64,000 bases of DNA from Alkalitalea saponilacus (lineage in GTDB: Bacteria; Bacteroidota; Bacteroidia; Bacteroidales; Marinilabiliaceae): assembly GCF_900168165.1 (NCBI RefSeq), contig NZ_FUYV01000017.1, positions 1 to 64,000 on the forward strand. The letters run 5' to 3'. This document shows, piece by piece, positions 38,379 through 47,581 of the stretch. The notes beneath the pieces were generated by a model. That model saw nothing but the letters and a program-made list of their open reading frames with translations, did not search any database and was not told where the DNA came from. Each line of letters begins with the position of its first letter. Position 1 is the first letter of the stretch. The translations under genes and the position numbers were made by a program.

Positions 38379-38780
38379 ATGAAAACTATTAGGCAACTTT
38401 TCTCAACTATCTTCTTTTTGACCATTATACATACAGGTTGCACAAAAGATGATGTAAAATGCTCTGATGACTTTGAATTTTGTGCCCATATTAATTCTGA
38501 AGAATACCATAAAACCGGTGTGTATATAGACAAATACCTAAATAGTCTGGATGCAAACCTAAATGACGAAGAGGGGCTAAACAAACTCAAAGATTGGTTA
38601 GAATGTAATAGTTGTGTTGAGAATGTTGAAATATTTTGTGTTTCTTGCATAAAAACATACCCACCGAAAAGTGAATTAATCGTATTGTTCAATGTAAATG
38701 ACCAGCAAACGGAGAAAACGCTTTTTATCATTATGGGCGCCCCATTAAGATTTGGACACTATCAGGAAAGGAACAACTAG
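38379..38780 (+). CDS. Small cysteine-containing lipoprotein, unknown function
   Basis: 133 residues. A lipoprotein signal (MKTIRQLFSTIFFLTIIHTGC) precedes an acidic, mostly helical domain with six further cysteines (KCSDDFEFC, ECNSCVENV, FCVSC) that could form disulfides or bind metal. The final strand-rich part (ELIVLFNVNDQQTEKTLFIIMG) resembles a small alpha/beta sandwich. I do not recognise the family. It stands alone on the + strand, upstream of the rhamnosidase. Confidence 0.6.
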   Translation: MKTIRQLFSTIFFLTIIHTGCTKDDVKCSDDFEFCAHINSEEYHKTGVYIDKYLNSLDANLNDEEGLNKLKDWLECNSCVENVEIFCVSCIKTYPPKSELIVLFNVNDQQTEKTLFIIMGAPLRFGHYQERNN

Positions 38781-38966
38781 TTATGCATACAGGTATAAAC
38801 ACAAATAGATATATGTTATAGACAACAATAGGTGGGCATATTGATAGTTTGGCTTTCGCTGCATCGCTTAAACTTTTGCACGGTGTCCAAGTTAGCAAGC
38901 TGCAACACGAACCGAATCAGACAGGTAAGACTTTACGCAACATTTCAAGAACAAATCTTTAGAACT
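38781..38966 (+). other. Unassigned spacer upstream of the rhamnosidase
   Basis: This stretch is less AT-rich than other spacers and is open in one frame into the rhamnosidase. It contains short words TTGCACGGTG and CAAGCTGCAACACG that partly pair. It may be a remnant of another gene or a recombination junction; I could not identify it. Confidence 0.2.
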
Positions 38967-41291
38967 ATGAGTAAACTTATTTTATGTTTTATCTTGATTT
39001 TTCAAATAAATTTATTGAACGGACAAGATATTTGGGAAGCAAATTGGATTACTTACCCTGATAGTCAGAATGAAAGTAATTCATGGTTTTCTTTTCGAAA
39101 AGATTTTGATTTGAAAAAATTACCTGAAGAAGCATTGGCAAAAATTGCTATTGACAGTAAATATTGGTTGTGGATTAATGGGGAAATGGTAGTGTTTGAA
39201 GGTGGTTTAAAACGTGGTCCTAATCCTAAAGATACTTATTACGATGTGGTTGACATATCGGCTTATCTGACTATAGGCTCTAATAATATATCAGTATTAG
39301 GCTGGTATTTTGGGAAAGATGGATTTTCTCATATCAGCAGTGGAAAATTTGGTTTTTTATTTGAATGTATAACTCCTGAAATCACAATATTAACTGATGC
39401 TTCATGGAAAGTGATCCAAAATGAAGCATATCAAACCTGTCCTTCTCCTTTTCCAAATTTTCGGCTTCCAGAATCCAGCATCAGATATGATGCCACAAAA
39501 GATCCAGGGAAATGGTATGCCAATGACTTTTCGACAAAAAACTGGAAAAATGCCAGAGTACTTGGAACGCCACCAATGTCTCCTTGGAATAAATTAGAAC
39601 TTCGTCCTATTCCTCAATGGAAGGATTCCAAACTTGTATCTTATGCTCAGGCTCCGGCTTTTCCGTTTCAATATAACAGAGATACTACAATTACCTGCAT
39701 ATTACCCACTAATTTGCAAATTACGCCATACCTTAAAATTGAAACAAAAGAAGAGGGTCATATAATTGAAATAATAACCGACAACTTTATGGGTGGAAGC
39801 GAACCTAATGTTTACGCTCAATATGTTTCCCGTAAAGGTGTTCAGGAATACGAAAGCTATGGATGGATGAATGGACATAAAGTCATTTATAAAATACCCG
39901 CAGGTGTTAAGGTTTTAGACCTAAAATACCGTGAAACAGGGTATGATACCGAATTTGCCGGAAGTTTCACCAGTTCTGGTGACTTCCTTAATAGTATTTG
40001 GGAAAAGGCTCAGCGTACTCTTTATATTACCATGCGTGATAATTTTATGGACTGTCCCGACCGAGAACGTGCCCAATGGTGGGGTGATGTTGTTATACAG
40101 GCAGGACAATCATTTTATGCACTTGACACATTAAGTCATTTGTTAATCAAAAAAGGGATGTACGAATTAATTAACTGGCAAAGGCCTGATGGCACCCTTT
40201 TTAGTCCAATACCTGCCGGAAACTGGGACAAGGAACTACCTGTTCAGATGCTCACAAGCATTGGATACTATGGATTTTGGAATTATTATTTGAACACAGA
40301 CGATATTCAAACCATCTCAGACTTATATGATGGCGTAAAAAAATATTTACACATTTGGGATTTTAATGATAATGGTGCTGTTAAAGTCAGACATGGAGGC
40401 TGGTCGTGGGGTGATTGGGGCGAGAATATTGATCTGGAACTTATAACAAACATGTTTTATTATTTGGCACTAAAAGGAGCTGCCAATATGGCTGAGGATC
40501 TGAATCTAATGGAAGATGTTTCGGAATACCGACAATTAATGGAAAAAATTAAGATTGTTGTGAACTCTGATTTCTGGAATGGGACAGCCTATCGACATCC
40601 TGACTATAAAGGAAAAACTGATGACAGAAGTCAGGCACTTGCAGTAGTTTCTGGTATTGCTGACAAGGAAAAGTACCCGGCTCTTCTTAAAATATTTAAG
40701 AAAGAAGAACACGCAAGTCCGTACATGGAGAAATTTGTGTTGGAAGCTTTATTTAAAATGGGGTATGTAGATTATGCCATTGAGCGAATGAAAAATCGAT
40801 ATGGAGATATGGTAAACCACCCAGAATATACAACTCTTTTTGAAGGTTGGGGCATAGGCGAAATGGGATATGGAGGTGGTACGACCAATCATTCATGGAG
40901 TGGAGGCCCACTTACATTATTATCGCAATACTTGTGTGGCATTGAACCTATTGAGCCCGGGTATAAATTATTTCAAATTGTTCCTAATCCGGGTTCAGTA
41001 AAACATGCCTCTGCAACTATTCAATCGGTAAAAGGAATCATCAAAAGCAGTTTTGAGAATTCAAACGATATTTTTAAACTTAATGTTACCATCCCAAAAG
41101 CAACCGAAGCCATCATTGGTATTCCGGCAGAAAAAATTACAACGATTAAACTCGATAATAAATCTATTTGGAAAAATGGGAGTGAAATCAATAATAAAGA
41201 AATATTAAAATATTATGGGATAGAGAATGGCCACATCCTGTTTAGGGTTTCTGATGGAGTATATTATTTTGAGGCAATAAGAAATGATTAA
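38967..41291 (+). CDS. GH78-like alpha-L-rhamnosidase
   Basis: 774 residues from the ATG at 38967, which starts the signal peptide MSKLILCFILIFQINLLNGQ; a 45-codon upstream extension is rejected. N-terminal beta-sandwich domains (EANWITYPD, WLWINGEMVVFEG) lead to an (alpha/alpha)6 barrel with the GH78 block DCPDRERAQWWGD (about 362) and WSWGDWGEN (about 478), then EGWGIGEMGYGGGTTNHSWSGG and a C-terminal beta domain. GH78 enzymes release L-rhamnose from plant or bacterial glycans. No transporter or regulator is adjacent. The 186 nt upstream are unusual and described separately. Confidence 0.85.
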   Translation: MSKLILCFILIFQINLLNGQDIWEANWITYPDSQNESNSWFSFRKDFDLKKLPEEALAKIAIDSKYWLWINGEMVVFEGGLKRGPNPKDTYYDVVDISAYLTIGSNNISVLGWYFGKDGFSHISSGKFGFLFECITPEITILTDASWKVIQNEAYQTCPSPFPNFRLPESSIRYDATKDPGKWYANDFSTKNWKNARVLGTPPMSPWNKLELRPIPQWKDSKLVSYAQAPAFPFQYNRDTTITCILPTNLQITPYLKIETKEEGHIIEIITDNFMGGSEPNVYAQYVSRKGVQEYESYGWMNGHKVIYKIPAGVKVLDLKYRETGYDTEFAGSFTSSGDFLNSIWEKAQRTLYITMRDNFMDCPDRERAQWWGDVVIQAGQSFYALDTLSHLLIKKGMYELINWQRPDGTLFSPIPAGNWDKELPVQMLTSIGYYGFWNYYLNTDDIQTISDLYDGVKKYLHIWDFNDNGAVKVRHGGWSWGDWGENIDLELITNMFYYLALKGAANMAEDLNLMEDVSEYRQLMEKIKIVVNSDFWNGTAYRHPDYKGKTDDRSQALAVVSGIADKEKYPALLKIFKKEEHASPYMEKFVLEALFKMGYVDYAIERMKNRYGDMVNHPEYTTLFEGWGIGEMGYGGGTTNHSWSGGPLTLLSQYLCGIEPIEPGYKLFQIVPNPGSVKHASATIQSVKGIIKSSFENSNDIFKLNVTIPKATEAIIGIPAEKITTIKLDNKSIWKNGSEINNKEILKYYGIENGHILFRVSDGVYYFEAIRND

Positions 41292-41552
41292 AAATACTAT
41301 AAACATTTGGTAGCAGAATGTATATGTAATATCAGTTCTCGTAATGATTTTGAAACTCTCTGCACCGCAATTTGGTTGAAGAAATTTTGAAAAATTCTAA
41401 CTCGTAAAAAAACATTGTAATACGGCATATATTCGCTTCATATCCCTGTAAATGCCATACCATCGCATGCGTTACGGCAGGAACTGTAATTATATTTATA
41501 GCCTATAGAAAGATACTGGAAAAAGAAGTTTGAAAATCGTAATACGCGCATA

Positions 41553-42131
41553 ATGAAAAAGATTTTAATAATTAACGGGCATCCTGACAAGGAGAGCTTC
41601 TGTGCTGATTTAGCAACTACATACAAAAACGGAGCCCAATCGACTAAATCTGATTGCAAGTTGGTGAATCTGATTGATTTAAATTTTAATTTAAATCTGC
41701 AATATGGTTATAGAAAACGGACAGAACTTGAACCTGACTTATTGCAAATTCAACAAGATATTTTGGATTCTGACCATTTAGTATTTGTCTATCCCACATG
41801 GTGGGGAACCTATCCGGCATTATTAAAGGGGTTTATTGACAGAGTCTTTTTACCCGACTTTTCTTTTAAATATCGCAATAACTCTTTGCTTTGGGATAAA
41901 TTACTAAAAGGTAAATCTGCAAGGCTGATTGTAACTATGGATACACCGAAATGGTTCTATGCATTGATTTATAAAAATCCGGGGCACAATTCAATGAAAA
42001 AGGGGATTTTAGAGTTTTGTGGCGTTAAACCAGTAAAGATTTCGGCATTGGGGCCAATTAAAACATCAAATGAGAAAAAACGACAAGATTGGTTGAACAA
42101 AGTAGAGAAATTAGGGCAAAGGCACAATTAA
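41553..42131 (+). CDS. NAD(P)H-dependent flavodoxin-fold oxidoreductase
   Basis: 192 residues of the Flavodoxin_2/quinone-reductase family: N-terminal FMN/FAD phosphate loop (NGHPDKESFCADLA), VFVYPTWWGTYPALLKGFIDRVF near 78-100 and a C-terminal LGPIKTSNEKKRQDWL. Such cytosolic enzymes reduce quinones or similar electrophiles with NAD(P)H. It opens the accessory island. The 261 nt before it (41292-41552) contain only an 8-bp palindrome CGCATGCG (41464-41471) and two similar TAATACG words; no RNA gene or promoter is clear. Confidence 0.85.
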   Translation: MKKILIINGHPDKESFCADLATTYKNGAQSTKSDCKLVNLIDLNFNLNLQYGYRKRTELEPDLLQIQQDILDSDHLVFVYPTWWGTYPALLKGFIDRVFLPDFSFKYRNNSLLWDKLLKGKSARLIVTMDTPKWFYALIYKNPGHNSMKKGILEFCGVKPVKISALGPIKTSNEKKRQDWLNKVEKLGQRHN

Positions 42132-42310
42132 AACCGGCTGCCAACACCAAGACCGGGAAAAAACAAAACCTGATTAAACTAAATAAAAAATGCCAACACA
42201 CAAAACAGCACACTCACAGATAATTGTATATTTGTAAATAGTGACTAACTTTTAAGTGACATTTGATTGATGGAAACCGCTTTCGGTTTGCCAATACAAC
42301 TGAAAAATAT

Positions 42311-45300
42311 ATGAGTGAGCAAATAAAAATCCTGAAACCTCGGAAGGCTTTAAACAAAGCCTTTCTTAAAGTAAAACCTGGTAGAACTGAAATTGAAGCC
42401 TTCAAGAATAATCTCATTAAATTAATTGGGAAAATTGATGAGATTGAAAGAGAAGAAAATCAGAAAACGCATTTAAGAGACTTCTTAAGAGACACTTACT
42501 ACAAGGATTCGTATGAGATAAACACGAAAGATACAAAGGATTTGGTAATACATCATGGAAAATCCAATAAATCTGATGTGGCTGTTATTATTGAGGCGAA
42601 ACGTCCGAGCAACAAATCGGAAATGATTAAATGCGACGGCATCAACAAAAGAGCTTTTCATGAACTACTGCTATACTATTTAAGAGAGAGAATTTCGGAA
42701 AAAAACCACAATATTAAGCACCTCATTATTTCAAACATATACGAATGGTACGTGTTTGACGAAAAACTTTTTGAACGCCTTTTTGCACAAAACAAAAGCT
42801 TAATAAAACAATTTCAGGTGTTTACCAACAGTGGTAAAACAACAGAAGTTTTTTACACAGAGATAGCAGAACCATTCATATCTGAGTTAAAAAACGACAT
42901 CGAATTTACTTATTTCGATATTCGGGAGTATGAAAAACCTTTACGAAACGAGAGCAAAACTGACGATAATAAGTTAATTGCATTGTTCAAACTCCTCTCG
43001 CCCGAACATCTTTTAAATCTCCCTTTTGCAAACGACAGCAACAGCCTTGATAAAAGGTTTTATGGCGAATTACTTCATTTAATAGGATTAACAGAAACAA
43101 AACAGGGAAGTAAGAAGGTTATTGAGCGAAACAAGGAAGGCCAGAGAAACACAGGCTCGTTGATAGAAAATGCCATCATACAGTTAGACAGTCTTGATAA
43201 AATTTCGCGACTGCAAAACCCGAACCAATTCGGCGCAAACACACCTGAAAGATTGTTTAATGTAGCTCTTGAATTAAGCATTACATGGATTAACCGAATC
43301 CTCTTTTTGAAGCTATTGGAAGGTCAATTGATAACCTACCACAAAGGCGACAAATCTTATGAGCTCCTTAACTCTGACAGAATTCAAAATTACGACGATT
43401 TAAACAGCCTGTTTTTTCAGGTACTGGCTCGCAAACATAATGAACGCGGCGAAGACATAAAAGACCTTTTTGCCAAAGTGCCATATCTGAACAGCTCTCT
43501 GTTTGAGCCAACAGATTTGGAGCATGTTACTCTGTTTATAAGTAACATGAGAGATGAAAAAACAATACCAATATACTCGCAAACGGTATTAAAGGACGAC
43601 AAAGGCAAACGCCTGACGGGAGAACTGAGTACACTCAATTATCTTTTTAAATTCCTGAGCGCATACGACTTTTCGAGTGAGGGAAGCGAGGAAATACAGG
43701 AAGACAACAAAACGATTATAAATGCGTCGGTTTTAGGACTTATTTTCGAGAAGATTAACGGCTATAAGGACGGTTCATTTTTTACGCCCGGTTTTATTAC
43801 CATGTACATGTGTCGTGAAACCATCCGAAAAGCCGTTATTCAGAAGTTCAATAACACGAAAGGTTGGAATTGCACCGATTTAGATTCTTTGTACGATAAA
43901 ATTGAAGACCGCCACGAAGCCAATACAATTATAAACGACCTAAAAATATGTGACCCCGCCGTTGGCTCTGGTCACTTTTTGGTGTCGGCTCTCAATGAAA
44001 TCATTGCCATTAAAAACGATTTGAAAATTTTGCAAGACCGTGAAGGCCGAAGATTAAAAGAGTATCATTTTGAAGTAATCAACGACGAGTTAATTGTTAC
44101 CGATGAAGATGGCGAACTATTCGAATACAACCCAACAAGCAAAGAAAGCCAACGCATACAGGAAACTTTATTTCACGAAAAGCAATCCATTATTGAAAAC
44201 TGCCTTTTTGGTGTTGACATAAACCCTAATTCCGTTAAAATTTGCCGATTGCGTTTATGGATTGAACTTTTGAAAAACGCATACTATATACAAAGTGAGG
44301 GTGTGACTCAAAGTCACGCCCTCACTAACCACCCCCAACTTCAAACCTTACCAAACATCGACATCAATATAAAATGTGGAAATTCTCTGGTGAGTCGTTT
44401 TGCTTTGGATTCTGATTTGAAACAGGCATTAAAAAAGAGTTCATCAAAATGGACCATCGACGGCTACCGGGTTGCTGTGCAAACCTACCGAAACGCCCAA
44501 AACAAGGAGCAAAAAAGGGAGATGGAACGTTTAATTAACGATATTAAAACCAATTTCCGCAGCGAAATATCGCAAAACGACCCCAAAGTAAAGCGTCTGC
44601 GAACCGTAAATGGCGAATTGTTTGCTTTGGCAAACCAAACAACCCTGTTTGAACTCGCTAAAAAAGAAAAAGCCGAATGGAACAAAAAAGTTGATAAACT
44701 AACAGCCGAAGCCAAAAATCTGGAAGCTGCCATTGAAGAGATTAAAAGCAACAAAATTTATGAGAACGCCTTTGAGTGGCGTTTCGAATTCCCCGAAGTG
44801 CTTAACAATGATGGCGATTTTGTGGGATTCGATGTGGTGATTGGGAATCCGCCGTATATAAGGCAGGAGGAATTAAAGGAATTTAAGTCATTTTACAAAA
44901 CCAATTATAGGCTTCATACTGGCACTACTGATATTTATGTATATTTTATTGAAAAAGGTTTTGGGATTTTGAAAGATAACGGAGTCTTCACCTACATTAT
45001 GCCAAATAAATTTATGCAAGCCGCTTATGGTCAGCCTGCAAGAAAATTCCTTTTGGAAAACAATTTATTGGAAATTATTGATTTTGGAGACATTCAGGTA
45101 TTTGATGAAGCAACTACTTATCCGTGTATTTTGATAGCAAGCAAAAAAACGTTAGCAGAAAGTTTTTTCACCACAAAAATTAAAACATCTGATTTTTTCA
45201 AAAACTTCGGCAGTTATATTGAGTCAAACAAGCTTAATATTGAGCAATCATCTTTATCAGGCGAAACATGGGTTATTGAAGATTCTCTATCACAAGAACT

Positions 45301-46162
45301 TCTAAGAAAGCTTAATAAAAATGGTGTTAAGTTAGAATCTTATTTGGGCCAGATGGGCAAATATGGTATTAAAACTGGGTTGACAGAAGCATTTTTAATT
45401 GACGATGAAACAAGGAATCGCATCATTTCATCGGACTCTAACTCGGCTCAATTAATCAAGCCATTTTTATTGGGAAGAGATGTTAAACCTTATGCTACAA
45501 CAAAAAATAAAAGCTGGCTAATCCTTGTCCCCAAAGGGCTTACAATTAAAAGAAACCTTCCTCCAGATAACCCAAACTATGTTTCAGAAGCTATGCCCAG
45601 ATATGGATATATTGAATATGATGAAGCATGGGCGTGGTTCAGGGGCAATTACCCCGGACTGGCCGAACATCTTATAAAGCATAAAGAAAAAGCAGAAGCC
45701 CGTACCGATAAAGGCGATTACTGGTGGGAATTAAGGGCTTGCGATTATTACGATAAATTTCTTTCACCCAAAATAATGTATCAAAAATTTCAAGTTAAAC
45801 CTTGTTTTATTCTTGATAACAATGCAATGTATTGTAATGATTCTATGTGGTTTATACCATCGGCAGACAAAGTTCTTTTAGGCATCCTAAATTCAAAAAT
45901 TGGCTGGTGGCTCATTTCAAAATATTGCACAGCAATTCAGAATGGCTATCAATTGATTTGGAAGTATTTCAGTCAAATTCCAATTGCAATGGGTAACGAT
46001 ATCGTCCGTAAAAATATTTCTGATTTGGTGAATTCAATACTCTCCCTCAAAAAACAAAACCCATCAGCCGACACCGCCGCCCTAGAATCCCAAATCGACC
46101 AATTGGTTTACCAACTTTACGAATTGACGGAGGAAGAAATAAAAATCATTGAAGGAAATTAA
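42311..46162 (+). CDS. Single-chain Eco57I-type restriction-modification enzyme (type IIG-like)
   Basis: 1283 residues from the ATG at 42311 (MSEQIKILKPRKALNKAF); a TTG 48 nt earlier is rejected. The N-terminal domain has a PD-(D/E)XK-like site, D89-x5-E95-A-K97 in SDVAVIIEAKRP. The central N6-adenine methyltransferase has motif I DPAVGSGHF (548-556) and motif IV NPPY (846-849). The C-terminal part (about 1000-1280) should be the target-recognition domain and ends QIDQLVYQLYELTEEEIKIIEGN. One chain would cut and methylate the same site. An internal perfect 15-bp hairpin lies at 44294-44326. Its last codons recur four times downstream. Confidence 0.87.
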   Translation: MSEQIKILKPRKALNKAFLKVKPGRTEIEAFKNNLIKLIGKIDEIEREENQKTHLRDFLRDTYYKDSYEINTKDTKDLVIHHGKSNKSDVAVIIEAKRPSNKSEMIKCDGINKRAFHELLLYYLRERISEKNHNIKHLIISNIYEWYVFDEKLFERLFAQNKSLIKQFQVFTNSGKTTEVFYTEIAEPFISELKNDIEFTYFDIREYEKPLRNESKTDDNKLIALFKLLSPEHLLNLPFANDSNSLDKRFYGELLHLIGLTETKQGSKKVIERNKEGQRNTGSLIENAIIQLDSLDKISRLQNPNQFGANTPERLFNVALELSITWINRILFLKLLEGQLITYHKGDKSYELLNSDRIQNYDDLNSLFFQVLARKHNERGEDIKDLFAKVPYLNSSLFEPTDLEHVTLFISNMRDEKTIPIYSQTVLKDDKGKRLTGELSTLNYLFKFLSAYDFSSEGSEEIQEDNKTIINASVLGLIFEKINGYKDGSFFTPGFITMYMCRETIRKAVIQKFNNTKGWNCTDLDSLYDKIEDRHEANTIINDLKICDPAVGSGHFLVSALNEIIAIKNDLKILQDREGRRLKEYHFEVINDELIVTDEDGELFEYNPTSKESQRIQETLFHEKQSIIENCLFGVDINPNSVKICRLRLWIELLKNAYYIQSEGVTQSHALTNHPQLQTLPNIDINIKCGNSLVSRFALDSDLKQALKKSSSKWTIDGYRVAVQTYRNAQNKEQKREMERLINDIKTNFRSEISQNDPKVKRLRTVNGELFALANQTTLFELAKKEKAEWNKKVDKLTAEAKNLEAAIEEIKSNKIYENAFEWRFEFPEVLNNDGDFVGFDVVIGNPPYIRQEELKEFKSFYKTNYRLHTGTTDIYVYFIEKGFGILKDNGVFTYIMPNKFMQAAYGQPARKFLLENNLLEIIDFGDIQVFDEATTYPCILIASKKTLAESFFTTKIKTSDFFKNFGSYIESNKLNIEQSSLSGETWVIEDSLSQELLRKLNKNGVKLESYLGQMGKYGIKTGLTEAFLIDDETRNRIISSDSNSAQLIKPFLLGRDVKPYATTKNKSWLILVPKGLTIKRNLPPDNPNYVSEAMPRYGYIEYDEAWAWFRGNYPGLAEHLIKHKEKAEARTDKGDYWWELRACDYYDKFLSPKIMYQKFQVKPCFILDNNAMYCNDSMWFIPSADKVLLGILNSKIGWWLISKYCTAIQNGYQLIWKYFSQIPIAMGNDIVRKNISDLVNSILSLKKQNPSADTAALESQIDQLVYQLYELTEEEIKIIEGN

Positions 46163-46164
46163 CG

Positions 46165-46300
46165 AAAGCCCCGGAGGGGCAACATCATAATAGAAAAACA
46201 TAACATGCAACAACAAAGCCCCAGAGGGGCGATATCATAATAGAAAACAGAGCATATATTAACAAAAGCCCCGTAGGGGCGGCATATTCCATAACCCCAA
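46165..46300 (+). repeat. Palindrome array A: three forward units at 50-bp spacing
   Basis: GCCCC-nnn-GGGGC hairpins at 46168-46180, 46218-46230 and 46268-46280, each preceded by AAA and (except the last) followed by an ATCATAATAGAAAA-like block. The units are exactly 50 bp apart. The array starts three bases after the restriction enzyme's stop codon. Confidence 0.85.
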
Positions 46301-46321
46301 TAACCAAATAACAACAATGAA

Positions 46322-46397
46322 ATGAATAATATCGCTCCTACGGAGCTTCTAAAACACCACAAACAATTGTGCTATTATGATGGCACTCCTACGGAGC
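46322..46397 (-). repeat. Inverted palindrome pair next to array A
   Basis: GCTCCTACGGAGC at 46334-46346 and ACTCCTACGGAGC at 46385-46397, 51 bp apart, each with ATAATATC or similar before it. Read on the minus strand they are AAGCTCC-GTA-GGAGCGATATTATT, i.e. the forward unit in opposite orientation. With array A they bracket only about 50 nt, like an element that has lost its gene. Confidence 0.75.
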
Positions 46398-46404
46398 TTG
46401 ATTA

Positions 46405-46488
46405 CAATTTGAAACCCAAATCCACCAATTGGTGTACCAACCTTACATCTTAACCAACGACGAAACAAAAATCATTGAAGGAAATTAA
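46405..46488 (+). pseudogene. Copy 1 of the restriction enzyme 3' end
   Basis: Twenty-seven sense codons plus TAA, translating QFETQIHQLVYQ... to KIIEGN, closely match the last residues of the restriction-modification protein (QIDQLVYQLYELTEEEIKIIEGN). A TGA lies two codons upstream (46399-46401), so only the tail is present. It is followed at once by array B. Confidence 0.8.
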
Positions 46489-46600
46489 ACAAAGCCCCGG
46501 AGGGGCGATATCATAATAGAAGAACAACAAACACAGACACAAAGCCCCGTAGGGGCGAAATAATAATAGAAAACAGCGCATATATAAACCCCCGTAGGGC
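46489..46600 (+). repeat. Palindrome array B: forward units upstream of the transposase
   Basis: GCCCCGGAGGGGC at 46494-46506, GCCCCGTAGGGGC at 46544-46556 (exactly 50 bp) and a degenerate CCCCCGTAGGGC at 46589-46600, 28 nt before the transposase ATG. Confidence 0.82.
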
Positions 46601-46628
46601 CGACATAAACAATAAAATAAATTACAAA

Positions 46629-47090
46629 ATGGCAAATACATATACCCAAATATATTTACATGTTGTGTTTTCGGTAAAAGGACGACAAAACCTCATTCAA
46701 AATAAATGGAAAGACGAATTACATAAATACATCTGTGGAATTATTAATGGCAAAGAACAAAAAGCGTATGCCATTGGAGGAATGGCCGACCATATACATA
46801 TACTAATCAGCATTAAACCAAACATTGCTATATCTGATTTGGTTCGGGACATTAAATCAAATTCATCAAAATGGGTAAATGAAAAGCAATTAGTTATGGG
46901 GCAATTTCAATGGCAAGAAGGTTTTGGAGCTTTTTCTTATGCTCAATCTCAATTGGATGCGGTTATTGGATACATAAACAATCAAGAAAAACACCACCAA
47001 ACAAAGTCATTTAAAGATGAATATTTAGAATTATTACAAAAATTCGATATTGATTACGATGAAAAATATCTTTTCCAATGGATTGAATAA
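46629..47090 (+). CDS. IS200/IS605-like HUH transposase (RAYT-type)
   Basis: 153 residues, full length for a Y1 transposase. The HUH metal site is HIH (55-57) in GMADHIHILISI, and Y115 in VIGYINNQEKHH is in the position of the catalytic tyrosine. Other family blocks are LHVVFSVKGRQNLI and WQEGFGAFSYAQSQ. It nicks and rejoins single-stranded DNA at hairpins. Forward palindromes lie directly upstream and inverted ones directly downstream, the arrangement seen around REP-associated tyrosine transposases, so these repeats are the likely substrate. No tnpB is present. A truncated second copy is at 48860-48994. Confidence 0.88.
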   Translation: MANTYTQIYLHVVFSVKGRQNLIQNKWKDELHKYICGIINGKEQKAYAIGGMADHIHILISIKPNIAISDLVRDIKSNSSKWVNEKQLVMGQFQWQEGFGAFSYAQSQLDAVIGYINNQEKHHQTKSFKDEYLELLQKFDIDYDEKYLFQWIE

Positions 47091-47158
47091 TATCGCACCT
47101 ACGGAGCTTCAAAATCACTACAAAGAATCGTGCTATTACGATGGCGCTCCTACGGAGC
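47084..47158 (-). repeat. Inverted palindrome pair downstream of the transposase
   Basis: GCACCTACGGAGC (47095-47107, one stem mismatch) and GCTCCTACGGAGC (47146-47158), 51 bp apart, beginning at the transposase stop codon. The block from the stop to 47250 matches 46322-46490 along its whole length, so it is a duplicated module. Confidence 0.8.
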
Positions 47159-47165
47159 TTAATTA

Positions 47166-47249
47166 CAATTTGAAAATCACATCCACCAATTGGTTTACAA
47201 ACTTTACATATTAACAAACGGTGAAATAAAAATCATAGAAGGAATCAAC
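47166..47249 (+). pseudogene. Copy 2 of the restriction enzyme 3' end
   Basis: Translates QFENHIHQLVYKLY... KIIEG without internal stops, but the terminal Asn-stop is changed (ATCAAC), so the frame runs a few codons into the next array. More diverged than copies 1 and 3. Confidence 0.75.
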
Positions 47250-47490
47250 AAAAGCACCGGATGAGCAACATCATAATAGAAAAATATCGCGTGCACAAAC
47301 AAAGCCCCGGAGAGGCGATATCCTAATAGGAAAAAGGGTGTAATTTCATAAAAGCCCCGGAGGGGCGATATCATAATAGAAAAACAAAACATGCAACAAC
47401 AAAGCCCTGGAGGGGCGGCATAATAATAGATAAACAAGGCGCCTATTTACAAAAGCCCCAGAGGGGCGAAATAATCCAAAACTCCCATAA
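47250..47490 (+). repeat. Palindrome array C: five forward units at 50-51 bp
   Basis: Units begin at 47254 (degenerate GCACCGGATGAGC), 47304 (GCCCCGGAGAGGC), 47354 (perfect), 47404 (GCCCTGGAGGGGC) and 47455 (GCCCCAGAGGGGC). After the last one the sequence CCCATAACCAAACAACAATGA matches the stretch after array A, marking an element boundary. No gene is present in 47091-47581. Confidence 0.85.
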
Positions 47491-47533
47491 CCAAACAACA
47501 ATGATTAATAGGAATATTTACCAAATTATTAAA

Positions 47534-47577
47534 ACTTGCAAGTCATGCATGTTTTAATGATTATGTCATTATCTTTG
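47534..47577 (+). promoter_or_regulatory. ATPase promoter with two short palindromes
   Basis: TATCTTTG at 47570-47577 matches the -7 box and ends only 4 nt before the ATG at 47582, predicting a leaderless or nearly leaderless mRNA. Upstream are two perfect palindromes, ACTTGCAAGT (47534-47543) and CATGCATG next to it, in the place of a regulator site. Confidence 0.45.
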
Positions 47578-47581
47578 CAGT

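Noticed and set aside
38168-38731. 187-codon minus-strand frame
   Set aside because: It lies opposite the small lipoprotein gene, which has a clear lipoprotein signal; the minus frame has no recognisable domain.
38781-38966. Integron attC-like recombination site
   Set aside because: I looked for GTTRRRY/RYYYAAC core sites in a pairing arrangement and did not find a convincing pair; no integrase is present.
46159-47437. Minus-strand frames reading the palindrome arrays (cysteine-rich products with PLGLCCCM and SIMMLPLRGF)
   Set aside because: They are translations of the 50-bp repeats and have no start signal or family; typical repeat artefacts.
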